From JACCSI01 sp035575715 (GTDB lineage: Bacteria; Acidobacteriota; Vicinamibacteria; Vicinamibacterales; UBA2999), in assembly GCA_035575715.1 (NCBI GenBank), contig DATLXN010000040.1, forward strand, positions 1 through 64,000: DNA of 64,000 nucleotides, written 5' to 3'. The position numbers and the translations under genes were made by a program. Positions within the stretch are counted from its first letter, which is position 1. The number at the start of each line of letters is the position of its first letter. The notes below the pieces were generated by a model. It saw only the letters and a program-made list of their open reading frames with translations, was not told the DNA's origin and made no database searches. This document shows positions 23,973 through 31,277 of this stretch, in pieces.

Positions 23973-25021
23973 TGGCCGAACTGCTCCAGGAAGCGGAGAT
24001 CGTTTTCATACAACAGACGGATGTCTTCGATATTCCACTTCAGCATGGCGACGCGCTCGAGGCCCATGCCGAAGGCAAAGCCGGTCACGCGATCGGGGTC
24101 GTAGCCGACGTATTCAAAAACCGCCGGATGGACCATGCCGCTGCCGAGGATCTCGAGCCAGCCGGTGCGTTTGCAGATCGGGCAACCACTGCCCTGGCAA
24201 CGGATGCAGCGAATGTCGACTTCGGCGCTCGGCTCGGTGTAAGGGAAGAAGCTCGGACGGAAGCGCAGGTCTTGGTTCTCGCCAAAGAGGGCGCGCGCCA
24301 TCGAGGTCAGCGTGCCTTTGAGATCGGCGAGCGTGATGTTGGCGCCGACCACCAATCCCTCGCACTGATGAAACATCGGCGTGTGGGTCAGGTCCAGATT
24401 GTCGCGGCGATACACCGGGCCCATCGCCACCAGGCGCACCGGCGGCTGGTGCTGCTCCATATGCCGAATCTGCATCGCTGAGGTGTGGGTGCGGAGCAGC
24501 GTCAGCGGTTGTGGGCTGCCCGGCAGCGGCCGCTCGAGATACAGCGTGTCCTGCATATCGCGCGCGGGATGGTCGGCCGGCATATTGAGCGCTTCGAAGT
24601 TGTGATAGTCGTCTTCGACCTCGGTCCCTTCGAGCACCTGATAGCCGAGGCGCGAGAAGATCTCCTGGACCTGTTCGCGCACCAGGCTGAGTGGGTGACG
24701 GCCACCGAGCAGGGGCGCGCGCCCGGGCAGCGTGATATCGACCGCCCCGGCCGGTCGGCGGGTTGCGGCGAGCGCGTCCTGTTGTTCGGTGATTGCGGCG
24801 TCCACCGCGCGTTTGAGGTCGTTGGCGTGGCGGCCGATGAGCCGTTTCTCGTCGGGTGTCGCTCGCCCGACGAGATCCATGAATGCCGCAACCCAGCTGC
24901 CTTTGCGTCCGACCCAGCGCGTGCGCAGGGCCTGCAATTCGGCGTCAGTACGGACGACCGCGAGTTCCGCTCGGAATAATTCGAGCGCGCGGTCGTACCC
25001 GACTGAAGGGTCGATTGACAC
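23969..25021 (-). CDS. pheS: Phenylalanyl-tRNA synthetase alpha subunit
   Basis: A 350-residue catalytic subunit: an N-terminal coiled coil (residues 1-90), then the class II core with motif 2 (GPVYRRDNLDLTHTPMFHQCEG) and motif 3 (GFAFGMGLERVAMLKW). The CxxCxxxxCxxC patch near residue 280 (CIRCQGSGCPICKRTGW) is common in PheS of this type. It ends in the ATGA overlap with pheT and starts 2 bp after rplT, in the usual infC-rpmI-rplT-pheST order. Confidence 0.96.
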   Translation of the reverse strand: MSIDPSVGYDRALELFRAELAVVRTDAELQALRTRWVGRKGSWVAAFMDLVGRATPDEKRLIGRHANDLKRAVDAAITEQQDALAATRRPAGAVDITLPGRAPLLGGRHPLSLVREQVQEIFSRLGYQVLEGTEVEDDYHNFEALNMPADHPARDMQDTLYLERPLPGSPQPLTLLRTHTSAMQIRHMEQHQPPVRLVAMGPVYRRDNLDLTHTPMFHQCEGLVVGANITLADLKGTLTSMARALFGENQDLRFRPSFFPYTEPSAEVDIRCIRCQGSGCPICKRTGWLEILGSGMVHPAVFEYVGYDPDRVTGFAFGMGLERVAMLKWNIEDIRLLYENDLRFLEQFGQ

Positions 25022-25023
25022 GG

Positions 25024-25386
25024 CTAAGCCGCGGGTATGGCGGCCTTGGCTTTTTCGACGACCAGCGAGAAAGTCGCTGGTTCACGCGCCGCCATCTCCG
25101 ACAGACTCTTGCGATCGAGCGTAATGCCCGCGGCCTTGAGGCCTCGCATCAACTGGCTGTAGGTGGTGCCGTTTTCGCGTGCCGCCGCATTGAGGCGAAC
25201 GATCCACAGGCTGCGGTAATCGCGCTTCTTGCGCTTGCGGCCGACGTAGGCATACACCCCCGCCTTTTCGGCCGCCTCTTTCATGAACTTATAGAGCTTG
25301 CTCTTGTTCTGAAAGTAGCCCTTGGTGAGTTTTGAGAGCTTCTTACGCTTGGCTCGACGAACTGTTCCACGCTTGACGCGAGGCAT
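25024..25386 (-). CDS. rplT: 50S ribosomal protein L20
   Basis: A 120-residue L20, highly basic, with MPRVKRGTVRRAKRKKLSK and YVGRKRKKRDYRSLWIVRLNAAARENG. CAGGAG precedes the ATG. L20 often represses its own operon by binding leader RNA; the 164-bp gap to rpmI contains a perfect hairpin that could take part. Confidence 0.97.
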   Translation of the reverse strand: MPRVKRGTVRRAKRKKLSKLTKGYFQNKSKLYKFMKEAAEKAGVYAYVGRKRKKRDYRSLWIVRLNAAARENGTTYSQLMRGLKAAGITLDRKSLSEMAAREPATFSLVVEKAKAAIPAA

Positions 25387-25550
25387 GATGCTCCTGGCAA
25401 CGTTTCAGGGGTCACTTGCGTGAACTTGCGCGAGCCAAACGACTCGCGGTAGCGATCGTGGATATAGCAGCGAAAATTGCCCTGAACGTGAGCTGCTAAT
25501 CGATTGCGAGAGTATGGGGTCTGCCCGTGGGGGCCTGAGCCCTGATCCCT
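25387..25550 (-). other. rpmI-rplT spacer with hairpin
   Basis: This 164-base gap is unusually long for this operon. It holds a perfect 6-bp stem CGCGAG-N8-CTCGCG (25429-25448) and a single GGGATCAGGG word like the heptads elsewhere. It could be a site of L20 autoregulation or hold an internal promoter; no clear -35/-10 pair is visible. Confidence 0.35.
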
Positions 25551-25754
25551 TTATTTGTACGGCAGCATCCGCTCGAGCTTCTTCTGGTCCGCTTCGGCGA
25601 CCAGAATGCTCTTGCGGAGACCGCGCTTGCGCTTGGTCGACTTGCTCGTGAGAATGTGCCGCTTGAACGACTGGGCGCGCTTGAACTTGCCGGTCGCCGT
25701 TTTCTTGAACCGCTTGGCCGCGCCGCGGTGGGTCTTCAGTTTCTGCTTCTTCAT
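25551..25754 (-). CDS. rpmI: 50S ribosomal protein L35
   Basis: A 67-residue L35: MKKQKLKTHRGAAKRFKKTA, GKFKRAQSFKRHILTSKSTKRKRGLR and a C-terminal ERMLPYK. Its ATG overlaps the infC stop (ATGA). Confidence 0.97.
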   Translation of the reverse strand: MKKQKLKTHRGAAKRFKKTATGKFKRAQSFKRHILTSKSTKRKRGLRKSILVAEADQKKLERMLPYK

Positions 25755-26395
25755 TTGGTTTCCACTTCCGCCTCGGCCGGCTGCGGTGCAGCCGCCGGTG
25801 ACGGCGCCGTTGTCGTCGCTGCGGCAGGCCTGCTCACCTTGGGTGCGCTGCCGCCGCCTTTTTTCGCCGTCAGGATGGTGTGCATTTGATTGCCTTCCAT
25901 CCGCGGTTGCGTTTCCGGGATCGCCACGTCGGCGAGGTCCCCAATCAAACGCATCAAAATCCGATGCCCAATCTCCGGATGCGCCATTTCGCGTCCACGG
26001 AAAAAGATCGTGGCCTTGACTTTGTCGCCTGCTTCGATGAACCGCGCGATGTGGTTCTTCTTGAAGGTGTAATCGTGCTCGTCGACCTTCGGCCGGAACT
26101 TGATTTCCTTGACCTCGACGACGTGCTGGTGTTTCTTCGCTTCCCGGGCGCGTTTCTGTTCCTGGTACTGAAACTTCCCGTAGTCCATGATCCGGCAGAC
26201 CGGCGGGACCGCCGTGGGCGAAATTTCCACGAGGTCGAGGGCCTTGGCCTTGGCGATGGCGAGAGCCTGTGGCGGCGGCATGATGCCGAGCTGTTGGCCA
26301 TCGTCGTCAATGACTCGAATTTCACGGACGCGGATGCGTTCGTTGATACGGAGACGGTCGTCGCGTCGACTAGGTCGGTTTCGATCGAAAGCGAT
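25751..26395 (-). CDS. infC: Translation initiation factor IF-3, start codon ATC
   Basis: A 214-residue IF3. An ATG-only reading starts at 26281 inside the conserved N domain and misses RINERIRVREIRVID. The frame extends upstream without a stop to ATC 26393-26395 (AFDRNRPSRRDD...), where GGAGGA lies 8 nt before the codon. A TGA lies 2 codons further up, so ATC is the only sensible start. Rare AUU/AUC starts are the known basis of IF3 autorepression. N-domain IIDDDG-like and C-domain VKEIKFRPKVDEHDY and FFRGREMAHPE motifs are present, with an Ala/Pro-rich C-terminal tail of about 35 residues. Confidence 0.93.
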   Translation of the reverse strand: MAFDRNRPSRRDDRLRINERIRVREIRVIDDDGQQLGIMPPPQALAIAKAKALDLVEISPTAVPPVCRIMDYGKFQYQEQKRAREAKKHQHVVEVKEIKFRPKVDEHDYTFKKNHIARFIEAGDKVKATIFFRGREMAHPEIGHRILMRLIGDLADVAIPETQPRMEGNQMHTILTAKKGGGSAPKVSRPAAATTTAPSPAAAPQPAEAEVETK

Positions 26396-26452
26396 AGGTC
26401 AGTTCCTCCGAATTACCCAGCCTGCGTCGGGCAGGTCTGTAGAGACATCCTA

Positions 26453-28384
26453 TTAGGATACCGCTTTCGCGGTTACCTCGGCAAGCGCGTCCGCGATAAA
26501 TTGATCGACCGGACGAGGCCCGAGGTCGCCTTTCGCACGGCTGCGCACGGCGACGGCACCGTCGGCGGCTTCGCGGTCGCCGATCACCAGCATGTAGGGC
26601 AGTTTTTGCAGCTGCGCTTCGCGAATCTTGTAATTGACCTTTTCCTGGCGCGCGTCGATTTCGACCCGCAGCCCGGCGGCCGCCAAGCGCGATTTGACCT
26701 GTTCGGCGTATTCGGCATGGCGGTCGGCGATCGGCAGCACCGTCGCCTGGATCGGCGCCGCCCAGAGCGGGAAGGCGCCCGCAAAATGCTCGATCAGGAT
26801 GGCGATGAAGCGTTCCATGCTGCCAAAGATCGCGCGGTGGATGACCACCGGCCGATGCTCGGTGTTGTCGGCGCCGATATATTTCAGGTCGAAGCGCTGC
26901 GGCGCGTTGTAATCCAACTGGATCGTCGCGCATTGCCACTTACGGCCAATCGCATCGGTGATGTCGAAGTCGATCTTTGGCCCATAGAAGGCGCCGTCGC
27001 CGGCGTTGATGGTGTAGGCCTGTCCCGACCGTTCGAGCGCCTGCTTGAGGGACGCCTCGGCGTGATCCCAGGTCGCGACTTCTCCGAGGAACTTCTCGGG
27101 ACGCGTCGACAACTTCGCCGTGTAGCTCAGCGCGAAGTCACCGTAGACGCGCTGAATGAGGCCGATCAGGCCCTCGACTTCGGCGGCGATCTGTTCTTCG
27201 GTCACGAAGCAGTGGCCATCGTCCTGCGAGAACTGGCGCACGCGGGTGAGACCGGACAGCACCCCGGACGCTTCGTTGCGGTGCAGTGGGGACTGCTCGT
27301 GAAAGCGCAACGGCAGGTCCTTGTAGCTGCGCATCTCGCTGCCGTAGATCAAGTAGTGACCCGGACAGTTCATCGGCTTCATGCTCATCTCGTCGCCGTC
27401 AGCCGACTTCACGAGAAACATGTTGTCGCGGTAGTGCTCCCAGTGACCTGAGATCTCCCACAACGCCTTGTTGAACACCAGCGGTGCCTTGACCTCGACG
27501 TAGCCGGCCGGAATCAACACGCTGCGCATGTAGTTGCCGAGTGTGTTGTAGAGCACCGTGCCTTTAGGCAACCAGAACGTGGCGCCAGGCGCAAAGGGGT
27601 GGAACGTGAACAGGCCCAGTTCCTTGCCGACGCGCCGATGATCGCGCAGCTTGGCTTCTTCGAGCCGCTTGAGATGCTCGTCAAGCTCTTTCTGGGTCAG
27701 AAACGCGGTGCCGTAGATCCGCTGCATCGGCTGGTTCTGCGCGTCGCCTTTCCAATAGGCGTTGGACGTCGACAGCAGCTTGAACGCCTTGAGCGGTTTG
27801 GTCGACGGCACGTGCGGGCCGACGCAGAAGTCGACGAAGGTGTCGCGGTCCTTGATCGTGTAGCAGGACACGTGCGACTGTCCGGCCGTCTTCTCGTCGA
27901 TCAGTTGCACCTTGAGCGGCTCGCCGCGTTTCTTGAAAAACTCGATCGCTTCATCGCGCGGCCACATCTGCCGTTCGAAGACCATCTCCTGCGCCTGCAG
28001 CTCGCGCATCTTGGTCTCGATCCGTTCGAGATCCTCCGGCACGAACGGTCGATCGACGATGAAGTCGTAAAAAAATCCTTCATCGATCACCGGGCCGATG
28101 CCGCACTGCGCGTTTGGAAACAGCGCGGTCACCGCCGCGGCCATCAAGTGCGCGGTCGAATGACGCGAGACGTGCAGCGCTTCCGCGGATTTGTTGGTGA
28201 CGATCTGCACGCGTGCATCGGCGTCGAGCGGGAACGACAAATCGACGAGGCGGTCGTCGACCTTGGCCGCCAGCGCGGCGTCGGCCAGTCGCGGCGAAAT
28301 GCCTTGCGCGATGGCCAGCACGGGAGTGCCCGGGTCCACGTGCTTGGTGGAGCCGTCGGGGAGGGTAATTGTGATTTGGGACAT
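26453..28384 (-). CDS. thrS: Threonyl-tRNA synthetase
   Basis: A 643-residue ThrRS: a TGS domain (ITITLPDGSTKHVDPGTP), an editing domain with HSTAHLMAAAVTALFP and the SHVSCYTIKD zinc-like site, and a class II core with KPMNCPGHYLIYGSEMRSYKDLPLRFHE, RNEASGVLSGLTRVRQFSQDDGHCF and VVIHRAIFGSMERF. The anticodon-binding domain is C-terminal. I chose ATG 28384 (MSQITITLP); a 13-residue longer frame is not family-like. It opens the infC operon, with a 57-bp gap holding a CCTGC-N5-GCAGG hairpin before infC. Confidence 0.96.
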   Translation of the reverse strand: MSQITITLPDGSTKHVDPGTPVLAIAQGISPRLADAALAAKVDDRLVDLSFPLDADARVQIVTNKSAEALHVSRHSTAHLMAAAVTALFPNAQCGIGPVIDEGFFYDFIVDRPFVPEDLERIETKMRELQAQEMVFERQMWPRDEAIEFFKKRGEPLKVQLIDEKTAGQSHVSCYTIKDRDTFVDFCVGPHVPSTKPLKAFKLLSTSNAYWKGDAQNQPMQRIYGTAFLTQKELDEHLKRLEEAKLRDHRRVGKELGLFTFHPFAPGATFWLPKGTVLYNTLGNYMRSVLIPAGYVEVKAPLVFNKALWEISGHWEHYRDNMFLVKSADGDEMSMKPMNCPGHYLIYGSEMRSYKDLPLRFHEQSPLHRNEASGVLSGLTRVRQFSQDDGHCFVTEEQIAAEVEGLIGLIQRVYGDFALSYTAKLSTRPEKFLGEVATWDHAEASLKQALERSGQAYTINAGDGAFYGPKIDFDITDAIGRKWQCATIQLDYNAPQRFDLKYIGADNTEHRPVVIHRAIFGSMERFIAILIEHFAGAFPLWAAPIQATVLPIADRHAEYAEQVKSRLAAAGLRVEIDARQEKVNYKIREAQLQKLPYMLVIGDREAADGAVAVRSRAKGDLGPRPVDQFIADALAEVTAKAVS

Positions 28385-28449
28385 GAGAATATGCGAGCGA
28401 ACTGCCTTCGCGTGGCTTGCCAACCGTAGCTCGAGTCAGATTTCGCGTG

Positions 28450-28480
28450 CAACCTTCGCGTGCATTACGAGCGAAGGTTG
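28450..28480 (-). terminator. Perfect hairpin at the 3' end of tRNA-Val
   Basis: A 10-bp perfect stem (CAACCTTCGC with GCGAAGGTTG) around an 11-nt loop starts within the encoded CCA end of the tRNA. There is no T-tract. It may be a processing or weak termination signal, or a leftover repeat. Confidence 0.4.
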
Positions 28481-28555
28481 GTAGGCGCGGGAGGATTCGA
28501 ACCTCTGACCTCCTCCGTGTCAGGGAGGCGCTCTAACCAACTGAGCTACGCGCCT
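28479..28555 (-). tRNA. tRNA-Val (anticodon GAC)
   Basis: A 77-nt cloverleaf with the CCA end encoded. Acceptor AGGCGCG pairs with CGCGCCT. The D-arm is GCTC-AGTTGGTTA-GAGC, the anticodon stem CCTCC/GGAGG with loop CTGACAC, and the T-loop TTCGAAT. The anticodon GAC reads GUC/GUU valine codons. One terminal T-stem position (A/C) is mismatched. Confidence 0.96.
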
Positions 28556-28564
28556 ATATAGGCG

Positions 28565-28586
28565 TTGCCTTTTCGCGAAAAGGCAA
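28565..28586. repeat. 22-bp perfect palindrome upstream of tRNA-Val
   Basis: TTGCCTTTTCGCGAAAAGGCAA is self-complementary over its whole length. It lies 9 bp upstream of the tRNA in the direction of transcription and just after TATACT (28592-28597, minus strand), a possible -10 box. It would then be in the tRNA leader. It could instead terminate the upstream 28648-28854 transcript. Confidence 0.6.
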
Positions 28587-28647
28587 ACAAAAAGTATAGC
28601 ACGCCACTCAGCCGTGGTCCTGTCGCGAAGGGCTGGCCGGCGCCGCA

Positions 28648-28854
28648 CTACTTCGTTAGCGGACTCTCGCGTTTGGCGCGCTCGCGTTCCTGCGGCGTTA
28701 ACGGCGAGCCCTTGACGGCTTCGTCGTAGCCGATGTTCTGAGCCGGGGTGTCATTTTCCTCCGGCGCGGGTTCTTGCCCGCCGCGGCTGCTTTCTTTGAT
28801 CACTCCGAGGTCGTCGTCGTCGTTGAGATCGATGCGTGGTGTCTGATCGGCCAT
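28648..28854 (-). CDS. Small acidic hypothetical protein
   Basis: A 68-residue hydrophilic protein. The N-terminal half is acidic (IDLNDDDDLGVIKESSRGGQ) and the C terminus is basic (TPQERERAKRESPLTK). It has no membrane segment, and is probably disordered. GAGGA lies 7 nt before ATG 28854. It follows the S41 gene by 61 bp. I do not recognise the family. Confidence 0.6.
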   Translation of the reverse strand: MADQTPRIDLNDDDDLGVIKESSRGGQEPAPEENDTPAQNIGYDEAVKGSPLTPQERERAKRESPLTK

Positions 28855-28915
28855 GGTTCTATCCTCATAGCGAGACGTTGCAATAGCGTGGCCGCAGGCA
28901 GCCGCGAGCCGCCGG

Positions 28916-30088
28916 CTATTTGGCCTTGAGATGCTCGACGGCTTTATCGAGCGTCGGATCGCTGGTCGGGGCGGGTTGTCCGAAATCCACATCGGGCTGT
29001 TCGACGGCGACGTCGGGCGTGAGGCCCTTCTCGTTGATCACCGCTTCGCTCGGCGTCAGATAAAACAAGTGGGTGAGCAGCAAGCCGCTGCCGTCGGGCA
29101 AGCGGACCAGTCGCTGCCGTGCGGCGCGACCCAACGTGCGTTCGCCGACCGACGAGGCGCGTTTGTTGCCGGTTAACGCCGCGGCAAAAAGCTCCGCCGG
29201 GCCTGAGGTGCCGTTGTCAGTGAGGAGCGCGACCGGCAACGCGATGCTTCCGTCGCCGGCTGCAGTGGTCACTGCTTCCTTCGCTTTACCGCGTTCCTGC
29301 CGATAGCCAAGCGTGCCGTTGGCGACGAACAGCCGTGCCGCCGCGAGACCGGCTTCGACGTCGCCGAATGCGGTGCCGCGCAAATCGAGCACCAATCGCG
29401 TCGCACCGCCCTTGGCGAGCGTCGCGACTTCGTTGCGGATTTGATCCGGGGTCGCCTTGCTGAACTCCGCGACGCGTAGATAGCCCACGCCCGTGGGGAC
29501 GAGACGACCGCGCACCGCCGTCGCGGTCAGGTCTTCGCGCACCAGTTCCACGGTGTGTGGTTCGGCGGCATTGCCACGCAGGACGGCAAGTGTCACCTGG
29601 CTGCCGGGTTTGCCTGCCAGCATCCGCATGCCTTCATACACCGAGGTGTCGCGCGTCGATTGCCCATCGATGGCGCGAATATAGTCGCCGGCACGAAGCC
29701 CGGCCCGTGCCGCTGGTGACCCGTCGCGCGCTGCGATCACCCGCAAGTAATACTGCCGCGTCAACTCGATGCCGGTCCCCCCGGCACCGGTGGCATCATT
29801 CTTCTCGAATACTCTGACCTGGTTGACGTCGAGGAAGGCGCTATCAGGGTCGAGACCGTCGGCCAGGCCATGCATCGCGCCCAGCATCACCTTGTCGACC
29901 TGTACTTCTTCCACGTAGTTGTTCAAGATCAGATTGACGACGTCTTCGAAAATGGCGAGCGGCCGATACGCAGCCTGCTCGGCCCGCGCGTTGCCCATCA
30001 ATCCGCCGACGATGGCGAAGGCGAGCACCGGCGCTGACACCATCAGGATGCCAACGCGACTGCGCAGAATGTTGGCGAGCGGCTTCAT
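28916..30088 (-). CDS. S41/C-terminal-processing-like PDZ protein with degenerate active site
   Basis: A 390-residue exported protein: a signal or anchor helix (about 12-32), a helical N-terminal domain (LILNNYVEEVQVDKVMLGAM, LADGLDPDSAFL), a PDZ domain (GSPAARAGLRAGDYIRAIDG) and an S41 core (VGYLRVAEFSKATPDQI, LVLDLRGT). The nucleophile loop reads NGTSGPAELFAAAL where CtpA has GTASASEI, and the Lys motif FGKG reads LGRAAR. Ser and Lys both appear replaced, although the nearby Ser could shift. It may be a pseudoprotease. I chose ATG 30088 because AGGAG precedes it and it overlaps the upstream EnvC-like stop (ATGA). Confidence 0.8.
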   Translation of the reverse strand: MKPLANILRSRVGILMVSAPVLAFAIVGGLMGNARAEQAAYRPLAIFEDVVNLILNNYVEEVQVDKVMLGAMHGLADGLDPDSAFLDVNQVRVFEKNDATGAGGTGIELTRQYYLRVIAARDGSPAARAGLRAGDYIRAIDGQSTRDTSVYEGMRMLAGKPGSQVTLAVLRGNAAEPHTVELVREDLTATAVRGRLVPTGVGYLRVAEFSKATPDQIRNEVATLAKGGATRLVLDLRGTAFGDVEAGLAAARLFVANGTLGYRQERGKAKEAVTTAAGDGSIALPVALLTDNGTSGPAELFAAALTGNKRASSVGERTLGRAARQRLVRLPDGSGLLLTHLFYLTPSEAVINEKGLTPDVAVEQPDVDFGQPAPTSDPTLDKAVEHLKAK

Positions 30089-31242
30089 CGAGAACTCCTG
30101 AGCCATTGTACGGGATCGACCGGACGACCGTCGATGCGCAGCTCGAAGTAGATCGCGGGTACCCCGGCCGGCGTCCGTCCAGCCCGGCCGACGACAGCGC
30201 CGCGCGCCACGCGGGCGCCCACGGCGACGAGCGCCTCCTCGAGATGTCCATATAAGGTGAAGGCGTTGTCCCCGTGATCGACAATCACCAGCGTCGCGAA
30301 TCCGGTGAACGGCGCCGCAAAGGCCACCGTGCCGCCATGAACAGCGCGCACGATCTGCCCTTCGCTGGCCGCGAGTTCAAGACCGTTGCGGACGATCGCG
30401 GTACCGAAGCGGCCGGCCGCACTGCGTCCAAACCGTGAGATCACGCGGCCTGGTGCAGGCCAGTCCAACGCGCCGCGAAACGGTGCGAGCGGTAAGGTGA
30501 CCCCGCCGTTGGCCCCGATAGTGGTCACCCGTGTTTGCAGTGCTGCCTGCGCATCCTGCAGTTCGCCGACGTAGCGAGCGGCGAGATCGCGTCGCCGATC
30601 GAGGTCGTCTATGCGACGGTTTTGTGCCGCAACGGCGGCGTCCAGCGCCTGTCGCGCCCTGGTCGCCTCGACCTGCGCGGTTGCAACCGCTTGCCGCCGG
30701 GCCCCGAGTTCGACCAGCGCCTCGCGTTCGGCGCGAATGGTCCGGCGATGCGCGTCGAACCGCACGCCGTCAAGCCGGGCGACCGCCGCCACGCCGCGCG
30801 TGAGGCGGCCCAGCGCGCGTAGATCGTCGGCGGCCAGTAACAACCGCACATAGCCGCCGCGGCCACGTTTGTAAATTTCCGTGAGCCGTTCGGTGACGCC
30901 CGGCGTGTCGGCCACGCGTTGCGCGTCAAGTGTCTGGACCCGGGCGGTGATCTGCTGGAGCGCCGCGCCGAGCGTGACTAGTTCAGCGTCGGCTTTCTTG
31001 ACCTCGGCACCCTTCATTTCGCGCTCGAGTTCGAGCGTCCGCAGCTCGCCGAGGAGGGTCGACGTTTGCGCCGCCAGACGATCGGCTTCCGCCTGCAGTT
31101 CGCGGATCCGGCGCTCGGCCTGTTGCGCGAGGGCCTTGGCTTCCGGCGGCGACTGCGTGTGCGCCGGCCCCGCCCAGGTGGCGAGGGCCGCGGCGATCAG
31201 AACAACCCGGACGACCGTCATACGCTGGACACGCGGGAACAC
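30085..31242 (-). CDS. envC: EnvC-like murein hydrolase activator
   Basis: A 385-residue periplasmic protein with a signal peptide (VVLIAAALATWAGPAHTQ), a long coiled coil (about 35-235) and a C-terminal LytM/M23 domain: GRVISRFGRSAAGRFG, GLELAASEGQIVRAVHGGTVAFA, LVIVDHGDNAFTLYGHL and FELRIDGRPVDPVQWL. The metal ligands of active M23 enzymes (HxxxD, HxH) are not complete, as in EnvC, which activates amidases without hydrolysing peptidoglycan itself. The start is GTG 31242 or ATG 31221; neither has a Shine-Dalgarno. Its stop overlaps the S41 gene. It diverges from the metalloprotease 35 bp away. Confidence 0.85.
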   Translation of the reverse strand: MFPRVQRMTVVRVVLIAAALATWAGPAHTQSPPEAKALAQQAERRIRELQAEADRLAAQTSTLLGELRTLELEREMKGAEVKKADAELVTLGAALQQITARVQTLDAQRVADTPGVTERLTEIYKRGRGGYVRLLLAADDLRALGRLTRGVAAVARLDGVRFDAHRRTIRAEREALVELGARRQAVATAQVEATRARQALDAAVAAQNRRIDDLDRRRDLAARYVGELQDAQAALQTRVTTIGANGGVTLPLAPFRGALDWPAPGRVISRFGRSAAGRFGTAIVRNGLELAASEGQIVRAVHGGTVAFAAPFTGFATLVIVDHGDNAFTLYGHLEEALVAVGARVARGAVVGRAGRTPAGVPAIYFELRIDGRPVDPVQWLRSSR

Positions 31243-31277
31243 GTAGGAGAAGGTAACATTACGCGCTTGGAGGATAA

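Noticed and set aside
23969..25021. Cys-rich patch in PheS as a novel zinc site
   Set aside because: Such CxxC-x4-CxxC patches are found in other bacterial PheS, so it is not new.
25880..27451. 523-codon plus-strand frame across infC and thrS
   Set aside because: Antisense shadow of two core genes caused by high GC; the product has no family features.
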